Notes: generated by a model from the letters alone, not told the origin. A stretch of DNA of 64,000 nt from Pseudaestuariivita atlantica (GCF_001205715.1 NZ_AQQZ01000001.1:641048-705047); one strand, 5' to 3'. Positions 18,356 through 25,968 are shown, counted from the stretch's first letter. Numbers and translations: made by a program.

Positions 18356-18386
18356 GACGCCGTGACCTGAAGGTGAGGTAACACGT

Positions 18387-18533
18387 GGGGCTCTGCCCCG
18401 TCCTTCGGACTCCCCGACATATTTTTCAAAGAGAAGAAGGGGAGGGAGGTTCTTTGTCTTCTTCTCTTTTCAAATATGTCGGGGGGCGCGTTGAAAATTC
18501 GCAAGGATTTTCGACGTGGGGGGCTGGCCCCCC
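18387..18533. repeat. Compound inverted-repeat element between two convergent genes
   Basis: Four nested or adjacent hairpins: GGGGC-TCT-GCCCC (18387-18399); a long stem from CCCCGACATATTT and AAAGAGAAGAAG (18412-18439) to their complement (18458-18484) with a small bulge; GAAAAT...ATTTTC (18493-18512); and GGGGGGC-TG-GCCCCCC (18518-18533). The stretch fills the gap between the glycosyltransferase and convergent mmsA. It is AT-richer than its surroundings in the stem. It resembles dispersed intergenic repeats of Rhodobacteraceae and can serve as a two-way terminator. Confidence 0.8.
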
Positions 18534-18537
18534 TTGG

Positions 18538-20037
18538 TCACTCCATCACCGGGATCGAGAATTCGCCGCCTTCCTTGATGCCCGAGGGCCAGCGGGCGGT
18601 GACGGTCTTGGTCCTTGTGTAGAACTTGAAGGCGTCGGGGCCGTGCTGGTTGAGGTCGCCGAAGACCGATTTCTTCCAACCGCCGAAGGTGTGGTAGGCG
18701 AGCGGCACGGGGATGGGGACGTTCACGCCGACCATGCCGATGTTGATCCGCTGCGCGAAGTCGCGGGCGGTGTCGCCGTCGCGGGTGAAGATCGCGGTGC
18801 CGTTGCCGTATTCGTGGTCCATCGCCAGCCCGAGCGCTTCCTCGTAGCTTTGGGCGCGGACGGTGGACAGGACGGGGCCGAAGATTTCCTTGCGGTAGAT
18901 GTCCATGTCGGGCGTGACGTTGTCGAAGAGGTGCGCGCCGACGAAGAAGCCGTCCTCGTAGCCCTGCAGCGAGAAGTCGCGGCCATCGACCACCAGTTTC
19001 GCGCCCTGGTCGACGCCGGATTGGACGAGTTTGAGGATATTGTCCTTGGCCGCCGCGGTCACCACGGGGCCGTAATCCACGTCGTCGCCCGAGGTGTAGG
19101 GGCCGACCTTCAGCTTCTCGATCCGGGGGACCAGTTTCTCGATCAGGCGGTCGGCGGTGTCGTCGCCAACCGGCACGGCGACCGAGATCGCCATGCAGCG
19201 TTCGCCAGCCGCACCGTATCCGGCACCGACCAGCGCGTCGGCGGCCTGATCCATGTCGGCGTCGGGCATGACGATCATGTGGTTCTTGGCGCCGCCGAAG
19301 CATTGCACGCGTTTGCCGTTCGCGCAGCCGCGGCCATAGATGTATTCGGCGATGGGGGTCGAGCCGACGAAACCGATGGATTGCACGACGGGATGGTCGA
19401 GGAGCGCGTCGACCGCCTCCTTGTCGCCGTTCACGACCTGCAGGATGCCCTTGGGCGCGCCGGCCTCTTCCATCAGTTCGGCGAGCATCAGCGGGACCGA
19501 GGGGTCGCGCTCGGACGGTTTGAGGATGAAGGCGTTGCCACAGACGAGCGCGGGCGCGAACATCCACATCGGGATCATGGCCGGGAAGTTGAAGGGCGTG
19601 ATGCCCGCCGTGACGCCGAGGGGCTGGCGCATGGAATACATGTCGATGCCGGGGCCGGCGCTGTCGGTGAACTCGCCCTTCAGCATCTGGGGCGCGGCGA
19701 TGCAATATTCGCAGACTTCGAGGCCCCGGATCACGTCGCCCTTGGCATCGGGCAGCGTCTTGCCGTGTTCGCGGCTGAGCGCTTCGGCGAGCTTGTCCAT
19801 GTCGCGGTGCAAAAGGTGCACGAACTGCATCATCACCCGCGCGCGGCGCTGCGGGTTCACCGCGGCCCAAGCCGGTTGCGCGGCGGCGGCGATGTCGACC
19901 GCCCTGGCGACCTCGTCGGCGGAGGCGAGCGGGACGCGCGCCTGCACTTCGCCCGTGGCCGGGTTGAAGACGTCGGCGAAGCGTCCGGATGTGCCGGCGA
20001 CCTGCGCGCCGTCGATGTAGTGGCTGAGTTCTTGCAT
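18538..20037 (-). CDS. mmsA: Methylmalonate-semialdehyde dehydrogenase (CoA-acylating)
   Basis: Aldehyde dehydrogenase superfamily, 499 residues, converting methylmalonate semialdehyde to propionyl-CoA with NAD and CoA, the last valine step. Family features: ITPFNFPAMIPMWMFAPALVCGN, KPSERDPSVP, VGSTPIAEYIY and the catalytic Cys in AAGERCMAISVAV. The start MQELSHYIDG at 20037 has GGGAGGACACC just before it; longer readings would cross the divergent LysR gene. The same enzyme also acts on malonate semialdehyde in inositol catabolism. It stands alone, divergent from a LysR gene that may control it. Confidence 0.93.
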   Translation of the reverse strand: MQELSHYIDGAQVAGTSGRFADVFNPATGEVQARVPLASADEVARAVDIAAAAQPAWAAVNPQRRARVMMQFVHLLHRDMDKLAEALSREHGKTLPDAKGDVIRGLEVCEYCIAAPQMLKGEFTDSAGPGIDMYSMRQPLGVTAGITPFNFPAMIPMWMFAPALVCGNAFILKPSERDPSVPLMLAELMEEAGAPKGILQVVNGDKEAVDALLDHPVVQSIGFVGSTPIAEYIYGRGCANGKRVQCFGGAKNHMIVMPDADMDQAADALVGAGYGAAGERCMAISVAVPVGDDTADRLIEKLVPRIEKLKVGPYTSGDDVDYGPVVTAAAKDNILKLVQSGVDQGAKLVVDGRDFSLQGYEDGFFVGAHLFDNVTPDMDIYRKEIFGPVLSTVRAQSYEEALGLAMDHEYGNGTAIFTRDGDTARDFAQRINIGMVGVNVPIPVPLAYHTFGGWKKSVFGDLNQHGPDAFKFYTRTKTVTARWPSGIKEGGEFSIPVME

Positions 20038-20111
20038 GGTGTCCTCCCGCGATGCGTTGGCCGCAGGATACGCGGGGAAGGATGGGTGGAACAGGGGCAA
20101 GGCTTCGGGTA

Positions 20112-20147
20112 AGTTTTGCGAAAATGCAGGGATGATCATGCAAAACT
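20112..20147. promoter_or_regulatory. Inverted repeat in the mmsA-lysR intergenic region
   Basis: AGTTTTGC (20112-20119) and GCAAAACT (20140-20147) form a perfect 8-base dyad with a 20-base spacer; the right arm overlaps the LysR start codon. A wide dyad at a divergent lysR promoter suits LysR autoregulation. Confidence 0.45.
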
Positions 20148-21031
20148 GGGACGACATGCGGGTATTTCTGGCGGTTGCGCGCGGGGAGAGCCTGACGGCG
20201 GCGGCCACGGCGCTGAAGGTTGATCCCGGAACCGTGTCGCGCCGGGTCGCGCGGTTGGAGGAGGGCGCGGGCACGGCGCTCTTCGCCCGCTCGCCGCAGG
20301 GCTACAGCCTGACGGCGGCGGGGGCGCGGCTGGTGCGCCATGCCGAGGCCGCGGAACAGGCGATGTCGGCCGCTCGGGAGGACGTGGCGGGCGCGGCGGA
20401 TGCGCTGAGCGGGCAGGTGCGGATCGGGGCGCCCGATGGCTGCGCCAATTTCGTGCTGCCGCAGGTCTGCGCGGCAATCGGCGCGACCAACCCCGCGCTC
20501 GACCTGCAAATTCTCGCCCTGCCGCGCGTGGTGAACCTGTCGAAGCGCGAGGCCGACATGGCGGTGACGGTGTCGCCGCCGTCATCGCAACGGTTGAGCG
20601 TTCAGAAGATCTGCGATTACCGCCTGCATCTCGTGGCGCATCGCGACTACCTTGCCGCCCATCCTGCCATCCACACGCGCGCCGACCTGAAGGGCCACCG
20701 GATCGTGGGGTATATTCCCGACATGATTTTCGACGCCGAGCTGGATTACCTGGGTGACCTCGGGTTGCAGCGGGTGCCGCTCGCGTCGAACTCGGTCGCG
20801 GTGCAGTTCAGCTGGGTGCGGCAGGGGCTGGGGTTGGGCGTGGTGCACGATTTCGCGCTGGAGGCGGCGGAAGGGCTGGAGCAAGTCCTGCCCGGCGACG
20901 TGGCGCTGACGCGGACCTTCTACCTTGTGCGCCATGCCGAAGATCGCAGGCTCGACCGGATGAACCGGCTGGCGGCGGCGCTTGTGGCCGGGATGCGCGC
21001 TGAAATCCGGCGGGCCGAGGCGCGAACTTGA
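20132..21031 (+). CDS. LysR-family transcriptional regulator
   Basis: Activator/repressor of 299 residues. Residues about 5-62 form the winged helix-turn-helix (MRVFLAVARGESLTAAATAL, VSRRVARLEE), followed by the two-lobed effector domain with VRIGAPDG and QFSWVRQGLGLGVVHD. The divergent neighbour mmsA is the first candidate target. ATG codons at 20132 and 20138 are both possible; longer in-frame starts would sit in the mmsA leader. The effector is unknown. Confidence 0.88.
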   Translation: MIMQNWDDMRVFLAVARGESLTAAATALKVDPGTVSRRVARLEEGAGTALFARSPQGYSLTAAGARLVRHAEAAEQAMSAAREDVAGAADALSGQVRIGAPDGCANFVLPQVCAAIGATNPALDLQILALPRVVNLSKREADMAVTVSPPSSQRLSVQKICDYRLHLVAHRDYLAAHPAIHTRADLKGHRIVGYIPDMIFDAELDYLGDLGLQRVPLASNSVAVQFSWVRQGLGLGVVHDFALEAAEGLEQVLPGDVALTRTFYLVRHAEDRRLDRMNRLAAALVAGMRAEIRRAEART

Positions 21032-21095
21032 CAGGGCAGGGGTCGGGGGCGCAGGCTGGCAGCCCCGATTGTGCAGATTTGCTGAGGAGGCCCAC

Positions 21096-21530
21096 ATGAA
21101 GATCCGTGACGTTCTGAAGGCGAAGGCGCAACGCGCGCTGGTCACCCTGCCGCAGGGCGAAACCCTGCGCGCGGCGGCAGAGCGATTGTCGCAGGAACGC
21201 ATCGGGACCGTGGTCATTTCGAACGACGGCACGCAGGCCGACGGCATCCTGTCGGAGCGCGACATCGTGCGGCGGCTGGCCTCGGAAGGGGCGGGCGCGC
21301 TGGAACGCAAGGTCGAGGAGGTGATGACGCGCAACGTGATCACCTGCGATCCCGACGAAACGCTCGACGCGGCGCTGGCGACGATGACCGATGGCCGGTT
21401 CCGCCACATGCCCGTGGTCGAGGGCGGCGGCATGATCGGCATCCTGTCGCTGGGCGATGCGGTCAAGGCGCGGCTGGACGAGGTCGCCTATGAACGCGAC
21501 GCCATGGAAGAGATGATCAAGGGGCACTGA
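21096..21530 (+). CDS. CBS-pair domain protein
   Basis: A 144-residue cytoplasmic protein made of two CBS motifs (residues about 8-65 and 75-130) with little else: ERIGTVVISNDGTQADGILSERDIVRRL and DGRFRHMPVVEGGGMIGILSLGDAVKARL. Stand-alone CBS pairs of this kind bind adenine nucleotides and often tune partner enzymes or report energy state. GAGGAGG precedes the ATG at 21096. It is followed by coaD after an 88-base gap. No partner is identified. Confidence 0.88.
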   Translation: MKIRDVLKAKAQRALVTLPQGETLRAAAERLSQERIGTVVISNDGTQADGILSERDIVRRLASEGAGALERKVEEVMTRNVITCDPDETLDAALATMTDGRFRHMPVVEGGGMIGILSLGDAVKARLDEVAYERDAMEEMIKGH

Positions 21531-21618
21531 CCGCGTCCCTGCGACGGTTTCGCGCCCTTGCATCGCGGGCCGGGATGGTGTTTGCCTCTGGCCCGGAATG
21601 TCAGATCAGGAACCGCGC

Positions 21619-22113
21619 ATGCGCATCGGATTGTATCCCGGCACGTTCGACCCCGTCACGCTGGGCCATATCGACATCATCCGCCGCGCCATGCGGCTGG
21701 TCGACCGGCTGGTGATCGGCGTGGCGATCAACCGCGACAAGGGGCCGTTGTTCTCGCTCGACGAGCGGGTGGCGATGGTAGAGGCGGAATGCGCCAAGCT
21801 GTCGAAGGACAGCGGGGTCGAGATCGTCGCTCATCCGTTCGAGAACCTGCTGATCGATTGCGCCCGCGACGTGAACGCGACGCTGATCGTGCGGGGCCTG
21901 CGGGCGGTTGCGGATTTCGAATACGAATACCAGATGGTGGGCATGAACCGCGTGCTCGACGATTCCGTCGAGACGGTGTTCCTGATGGCCGAGGCGCGGC
22001 ACCAGGCGATTGCATCCAAGCTGGTGAAAGAGATCGCGCGGCTGGGCGGCGACGTGTCCCATTTCGTGCCCGCGCCGGTCAACGCGGCGCTGATCGAACG
22101 GCTGGGCGGCTGA
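21619..22113 (+). CDS. coaD: Phosphopantetheine adenylyltransferase
   Basis: Transfers AMP to 4'-phosphopantetheine in coenzyme A synthesis; 164 residues, the normal length. The nucleotidyltransferase motif is GTFDPVTLGH near residue 8, followed by LIDCARDVNATLIVRGLRAVADFEYEYQM and ARLGGDVSHFVPAPV. The usual ISS signature near the C-terminus reads IAS here (ARHQAIASKLV). The start MRIGLYPG at 21619 has AGGAA upstream and matches the family; an in-frame ATG at 21598 would add seven residues. Confidence 0.93.
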   Translation: MRIGLYPGTFDPVTLGHIDIIRRAMRLVDRLVIGVAINRDKGPLFSLDERVAMVEAECAKLSKDSGVEIVAHPFENLLIDCARDVNATLIVRGLRAVADFEYEYQMVGMNRVLDDSVETVFLMAEARHQAIASKLVKEIARLGGDVSHFVPAPVNAALIERLGG

Positions 22114-22120
22114 CGGGGCC

Positions 22121-22552
22121 ATGGAGGCGCTGTTCGTCTACGGGACGCTCCGCGCGAGCGCCGATCACCCCATGGGGCGGCTGTTGCGCGACCATGCGCG
22201 GCTGGTGGGGCGGGGCCATATCCGCGCGCGCCTGTACGTGATCGACGACCCCGACGAGCCGGGGCAGAATTTCTATCCCGGTGCATTGCCGTCGCCGGAC
22301 CCTGAAGACAGGGTTCATGGCGAGGTTTACGAGGTGGTGGACCCGGAAGCGGTCTTCCCGGCCTTCGACCGCTACGAGGCCTGCAGCCCTGACCACCCCG
22401 AACCGCACGAATTCATCCTGCGCGAGGTGCCCGTCACGATGGAAGACGGCGCGACCCTGCGGGCGCGGTCCTACCTCTATTCATGGGATGTAGGGGATGC
22501 GGAGCGGGTGACCTCGGGCCGTTACGAGGACCGCGCGCCGGACGTGCGGTAG
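22121..22552 (+). CDS. Gamma-glutamylcyclotransferase-like protein
   Basis: A 143-residue AIG2/GGCT-fold protein. The fold signature YGTLR is at residues 7-11, and a conserved acidic centre is likely in the FPAFDRYEAC segment (Glu expected as general acid/base). Members release 5-oxoproline from gamma-glutamyl amines or glutathione products, but many homologues have other or unknown substrates. It begins 8 bases after coaD and is probably co-transcribed. Confidence 0.78.
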   Translation: MEALFVYGTLRASADHPMGRLLRDHARLVGRGHIRARLYVIDDPDEPGQNFYPGALPSPDPEDRVHGEVYEVVDPEAVFPAFDRYEACSPDHPEPHEFILREVPVTMEDGATLRARSYLYSWDVGDAERVTSGRYEDRAPDVR

Positions 22553-22561
22553 GCGCGCGGC

Positions 22562-22726
22562 CTAGCCGCCATAGACGGTGGCACGCGCGATGCGATGCGC
22601 GTCGCCGCGATAGATGTCGAGGTCGAGCGCCACGTCGAGCGGCATCGATTCAATTTCGGACACGATGCGGTTGTAGCGCGCCCGTTTCTCGCAACGGTCT
22701 GCAAGTGATTGCAGGAATTGGGTCAT
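22562..22726 (-). CDS. DUF1127-like microprotein
   Basis: A 54-residue open frame from ATG at 22726 to TAG at 22562, preceded by GGAGAT as ribosome binding site. It reads MTQFLQSLADRCEKRARYNR at the start and ends DAHRIARATVYGG. The N-terminal helix with basic residues and the conserved IY-RGDAHRIA-like tail match small DUF1127 (YjiS-type) proteins of alphaproteobacteria, some of which act in RNA turnover and phosphate or carbon metabolism. A TGTTAGCG-type palindrome lies 32 bases upstream. The assignment rests on pattern recognition only. Confidence 0.75.
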   Translation of the reverse strand: MTQFLQSLADRCEKRARYNRIVSEIESMPLDVALDLDIYRGDAHRIARATVYGG

Positions 22727-22757
22727 TTTGATCTCCAGTCTGTATTTCCGGGGGGTG

Positions 22758-22771
22758 CGTTAGCGGTAACA
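22758..22771. promoter_or_regulatory. TGTTAGCG-type palindrome before the DUF1127 gene
   Basis: CGTTAGCGGTAACA matches 12 of 14 bases of the palindrome TGTTAGCGCTAACA. It lies 32-45 bases upstream of the microprotein start. The best copy in the window stands before gap1 at 24405-24418. Confidence 0.6.
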
Positions 22772-22854
22772 CCTCTGCTCGACACCGAGATATAGGGTCA
22801 CCGCGGCGGCGCAAGGTCAGTGGCGGCAAGGCGGCAATGCATGGCGCGCAAGGG

Positions 22855-23265
22855 TCAGTCTTGGCGGCGGGTGTCCGCGATCAGCGTCTCCAGCTGCACC
22901 ATGCCGTCCACCAGCACCGCGCGGGCATCAGGCGGCGCGAGTTCGATCGCGTCGAGATAGGCGGTGTGCACCCATTCCTCGCCCGACCGGATGTGCTTCA
23001 TCACGTGTTCGTCGAGTTCGTCGAAGATATCGCGCAACCTCACCACCGTGCGGTTCACGGTGGACATGAACGACCCGTCCTTCCGCGCGCCTTCGGGCAA
23101 CAGCGCGGCGATGGCCCGTGCCTGTTCGGCATGGAAATCGCGGAACCGCGTGGCGACGGGTTTGAAACCGGGCTTTGCGCGGTCGACCATGACATCGAAC
23201 CCGGCCTTGGCGTCCACATGCCGGGCGTGCAGCGTCGCGAGCGCGGTTTCGAAAGACTTGGGCAT
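22855..23265 (-). CDS. Four-helix-type protein, DUF2383-like
   Basis: A 136-residue helical protein without signal peptide or membrane segment. Helical segments include SFETALATLHARHVDAKAGF, RFRDFHAEQARAIAALLPEG, TVVRLRDIFDELDEHVMKHI and EWVHTAYLDAIELAP, with the acidic/histidine residues typical of ferritin-like four-helix proteins of the PA2169/DUF2383 kind. The start at 23265 has AAGGAACG before it; an in-frame ATG at 23328 would begin in the terminator hairpin and is rejected. Function is unknown, perhaps stress-related. Confidence 0.6.
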   Translation of the reverse strand: MPKSFETALATLHARHVDAKAGFDVMVDRAKPGFKPVATRFRDFHAEQARAIAALLPEGARKDGSFMSTVNRTVVRLRDIFDELDEHVMKHIRSGEEWVHTAYLDAIELAPPDARAVLVDGMVQLETLIADTRRQD

Positions 23266-23306
23266 CGGGAGCGTTCCTTGGTCCGGGTTCGCTCCGGAAA
23301 CGAGAA

Positions 23307-23338
23307 ACGCCGCCGCGAGGTTCCCCAAGCGGCGGCGT
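23307..23338 (-). terminator. Intrinsic terminator after gap1
   Basis: Perfect 10-base arms ACGCCGCCGC and GCGGCGGCGT enclose a 12-base loop, 30 bases past the gap1 stop. On the minus strand the stem is followed by TTTCTCGTTTCC, a weak U-tract. Confidence 0.7.
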
Positions 23339-23367
23339 CCGGTGAAAAAACCCGTGGCGGGGCGTGA

Positions 23368-24369
23368 TCAGAGCAGTTTGCCCATCGCGACGGCGGTGTC
23401 GGCCATGCGGTTCGAGAAGCCCCATTCGTTGTCGTACCACGCCAGCACGCGGCACATCGTGCCTTCCATCACCTTGGTCTGTTCGGTCGCAAAGACCGAG
23501 GAATGGGGATCGTGGTTGAAATCCATCGAGACGAGCTTTTCGTCGGTCACGCCGAGCACGCCTTTCAGGGGCCCGCCCGCGGCCGTGCGCATGGCGTCGT
23601 TGATCTCTTCCACGGTCGTTTCGCGGGCGGCCTCGAAGGTCAGGTCGACGCAGGAGACGTTGGGCGTCGGCACCCGGATCGCGACGCCGTCGAGCTTGCC
23701 GTTCAGTTCCGGCAGAACAAGGCCCACCGCCTTGGCCGCACCCGTCGAGGTCGGGATCATCGACATCGCCGCGGCCCGCGCGCGGTAGAGGTCGCGGTGC
23801 ATCGTGTCGAGCGTCGGCTGGTCGCCGGTATAGGAGTGGATCGTCGTCATCAGCCCCTTGGAGATGCCGACGCTGTCGTTCAGCACCTTGGCCACGGGGG
23901 CGAGGCAGTTGGTGGTGCAGGACGCGTTCGACACGACAAGGTCATCGCCGGTCAGCGTGTCGTGGTTGACGCCGTAGACGATGGTCTTGTCGGCGTTCTT
24001 GCCGGGCGCCGAGATCAGCACGCGGGACGAGCCGTTTTCAAGATGCGCCTGGCAGGCCTCTTTCGAGGTGAAGATGCCGGTGCATTCCAGCACGATGTCC
24101 ACGTCCGACCACGGCAGGTCGGCGGGGTTGCGTTCGGCGGTGACACGCATCGCGCCGCGACCCACGTCGATCGTGTCGCCCTTGACGGTCACCTCGGCCG
24201 GGAACCGGCCATGCACGCTGTCATAGCGCAGCAGGTGCGCGTTCGTCTCCACCGGGCCCAGGTCGTTGAGGGCCACGACTTCGATGTCGGTGCGGCCGGA
24301 TTCGATGATGGCGCGCAGGACGTTGCGGCCGATGCGGCCAAAGCCGTTGATGGCGACGGTGACGGTCAT
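23368..24369 (-). CDS. gap: Glyceraldehyde-3-phosphate dehydrogenase, NAD type
   Basis: Phosphorylating GAPDH of glycolysis, 333 residues. [10 protein letters not shown] starts the Rossmann fold, and ALNDL carries Asp36, equivalent to Asp32 of classical NAD-specific enzymes. The catalytic motif is SNASCTTNC, and the tail is [12 protein letters not shown]. The ATG at 24369 is followed directly by the family N-terminus. A near-perfect TGTTAGCGATAACA palindrome lies 36 bases upstream, so carbon-responsive control is likely. A second, different GAPDH is encoded 420 bases upstream. Confidence 0.95.
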   Translation of the reverse strand: MTVTVAINGFGRIGRNVLRAIIESGRTDIEVVALNDLGPVETNAHLLRYDSVHGRFPAEVTVKGDTIDVGRGAMRVTAERNPADLPWSDVDIVLECTGIFTSKEACQAHLENGSSRVLISAPGKNADKTIVYGVNHDTLTGDDLVVSNASCTTNCLAPVAKVLNDSVGISKGLMTTIHSYTGDQPTLDTMHRDLYRARAAAMSMIPTSTGAAKAVGLVLPELNGKLDGVAIRVPTPNVSCVDLTFEAARETTVEEINDAMRTAAGGPLKGVLGVTDEKLVSMDFNHDPHSSVFATEQTKVMEGTMCRVLAWYDNEWGFSNRMADTAVAMGKLL

Positions 24370-24404
24370 GGAAGGCTCCTCCGTGGGGATCGGCGACAGG
24401 TTCG

Positions 24405-24418
24405 TGTTAGCGATAACA
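24405..24418. promoter_or_regulatory. TGTTAGCG-type palindrome before gap1
   Basis: TGTTAGCGATAACA, flanked by CG on the left and CG on the right, gives a near-perfect 18-base dyad (CGTGTTA...TAACACG). It is 36-49 bases upstream of the gap1 start. It closely resembles the operator I recall for the LacI-family carbon regulator CceR of Rhodobacter sphaeroides (TGTTAGCGCTAACA). Confidence 0.78.
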
Positions 24419-24475
24419 CGAACAATTCCGCGCATACGCGCGCATGCGTGGCGTGTCAACCGGCGCGCGGGCCGA

Positions 24476-24619
24476 TCAGCGCCAGAAGGCGACGACGTAG
24501 AGGAGGTCGGAGAACTTTTTGGCGAGGAACAGGAGCGCGGTTCCGTCGTTCAGGACAACATCCGCCGCGATGGCGAGGCCGATCAGCGCGGCGAGCGAGT
24601 AGGCGACGGTGTTGGTCAT
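24476..24619 (-). CDS. Small membrane protein between the two gap genes
   Basis: A 47-residue protein, [20 protein letters not shown] at the start and [19 protein letters not shown] at the end. Residues 5-22 form one hydrophobic segment and the C-terminal third is amphipathic. AAGG precedes the ATG; an in-frame ATG at 24676 falls inside the repeat element and is not credible. Similar small glycerol/GAPDH-neighbour membrane proteins occur in the Roseobacter group as far as I recall, but I know no function. It shares strand with both gap genes. Confidence 0.6.
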   Translation of the reverse strand: MTNTVAYSLAALIGLAIAADVVLNDGTALLFLAKKFSDLLYVVAFWR

Positions 24620-24661
24620 GCCGCCTTGGTGCCCGAGGCGCACGGGGCCGGTCAAGCAGGA

Positions 24662-24776
24662 AGGTCGGCTGATCATCAGCCGACCTACGACGTCAGGTGC
24701 GGAAGGAGGATGCGTCGGCTGGCAAGCAGCCGACTTACCGGCGGGTAGTTGTAGGTCGGCTGGTTCGCAGCCGACC
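24662..24776. repeat. REP-like palindromic cluster, copies 2-4
   Basis: Three hairpins in 115 bases: AGGTCGGCTGA-TCA-TCAGCCGACCT (24662-24686), GTCGGCTG-GCAAG-CAGCCGAC (24714-24734) and GGTCGGCTG-GTTCG-CAGCCGACC (24754-24776). All carry the core GTCGGCTG of the element at 14029-14086, twice with flanking CTTAC/GTAG. The cluster starts 12 bases after the gap2 stop, between gap2 and the small membrane protein, and may end the gap2 transcript. Confidence 0.85.
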
Positions 24777-24787
24777 CCCCGTGCCGA

Positions 24788-25792
24788 TCAGTGCAGAAGC
24801 TGCCCCATGGCGGCGGCGACATCGGCCATGCGCGCCGAGAAGCCCCATTCGTTGTCGTACCATGCCAGCACGCGCACGGTGCGCCCGCCCACGACCTTGG
24901 TCTGGTCGGGTGCGAAGATCGACGAGTGCGTCGTGTGGTTGAAGTCGATCGAGACTTTCGGGTCGGGATCGTAGGACAGGACGCTGCCCATGCGGCCCGC
25001 CGCGGCTTCGGCCACGATGGCGTTCACGTCATCGACGCTCACGTCGCGGCCCGCCTCGAACGTCAGGTCGACCGCGGAGACGTTGGGCGTGGGCACCCGC
25101 AGCGCGGTGCCGTCGAGGCGGCCTTCAAGCTCGGGCAGCACCTCTTTCAGCGCCTTGGCGGCGCCGGTCGAGGTGGGGATCATCGCCATGGCGGCGGCGC
25201 GGGCGCGGTAGAGGTCGCTATGGCGGCGGTCGAGCGTCGGCTGGTCGCCGGTATAGGAGTGGATCGTGGTCATGATCCCGCGCTCGATCCCGATCGCTTC
25301 GTGCAGCACCTTGGCAAGCGGTGCGAGGCAGTTGGTGGTGCACGACCCGTTCGAGATCATCCGCTCGTCGGCGAGCAGGTCACGGTGGTTGACGCCGTAG
25401 ACGACCGTGCGGTCGACATTCTTGGCCGGGGCCGAGATCAGGACCTTCTTGGCGCCACGTTCGAGGTGCACGGAGCTTTTGTGTCCGTCGTTGAACTTGC
25501 CGGTGCATTCCAGCACGACGTCGACGCCGTCCCAGTCCAGCTCTTGCGGATCGTAGGTGGAAAAGACCTGCATCGGGCCGCGGCCAAGGTCCATCGTGTC
25601 GCCCTTGACGGTCACGTCACCGCCGAAGCGGCCATGCACGCTGTCGTAGCGGAGCAGGTGTGCGTTCGTCTCGATCGGGCCTGTGGCGTTGATCTTGACC
25701 ACCTGCACATCGTTGCGCGCGCTTTCCGCGATATGTGCAAGCGTGCAGCGCCCGATGCGCCCGAACCCGTTGATGCCGACTGTGACGGTCAT
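24788..25792 (-). CDS. Second glyceraldehyde-3-phosphate dehydrogenase, probable NADP-capable GapB-like form
   Basis: GAPDH paralogue of 334 residues, clearly homologous to the neighbour but with telling differences. The position equivalent to Asp32 is Ala36 (KINATGP instead of ALNDLGP), a change seen in NADP-preferring, gluconeogenic GapB enzymes. The catalytic motif reads SNGSCTTNC rather than SNASCTTNC; the Cys and HSYTGDQ are intact. It is followed by repeat hairpins and lies downstream of transketolase on the same strand, with two weak TGTTAGCG-type sites in between. A role in gluconeogenesis or NADPH-linked flux is inferred. Confidence 0.9.
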   Translation of the reverse strand: MTVTVGINGFGRIGRCTLAHIAESARNDVQVVKINATGPIETNAHLLRYDSVHGRFGGDVTVKGDTMDLGRGPMQVFSTYDPQELDWDGVDVVLECTGKFNDGHKSSVHLERGAKKVLISAPAKNVDRTVVYGVNHRDLLADERMISNGSCTTNCLAPLAKVLHEAIGIERGIMTTIHSYTGDQPTLDRRHSDLYRARAAAMAMIPTSTGAAKALKEVLPELEGRLDGTALRVPTPNVSAVDLTFEAGRDVSVDDVNAIVAEAAAGRMGSVLSYDPDPKVSIDFNHTTHSSIFAPDQTKVVGGRTVRVLAWYDNEWGFSARMADVAAAMGQLLH

Positions 25793-25882
25793 GTCTGCCA
25801 CTCCTGATGCCCCGTGATGCCTGTGCACGGGCGTACACTGAAAATGCGGCAGAGCAATGAAGAAATTGTAGGTTTTAGAGAG

Positions 25883-25896
25883 TGTTAGCGATAAAG
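25883..25896. promoter_or_regulatory. TGTTAGCG-type site before gap2, copy a
   Basis: TGTTAGCGATAAAG matches 11 of 14 bases of the gap1-type palindrome; the left half is perfect. It is 91-104 bases upstream of the gap2 start. Confidence 0.5.
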
Positions 25897-25924
25897 GTGG
25901 GCAGAAATATGATGATTGCGCTCA

Positions 25925-25938
25925 CGTTAGCGGAAACA
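25925..25938. promoter_or_regulatory. TGTTAGCG-type site before gap2, copy b
   Basis: CGTTAGCGGAAACA matches 11 of 14 bases of the same palindrome. With the copy at 25883 it forms a pair 42 bases apart (four helical turns), which would allow cooperative binding. Confidence 0.5.
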
Positions 25939-25968
25939 GGGCGGCAACATACCGAGCGCGTGGTGGAG

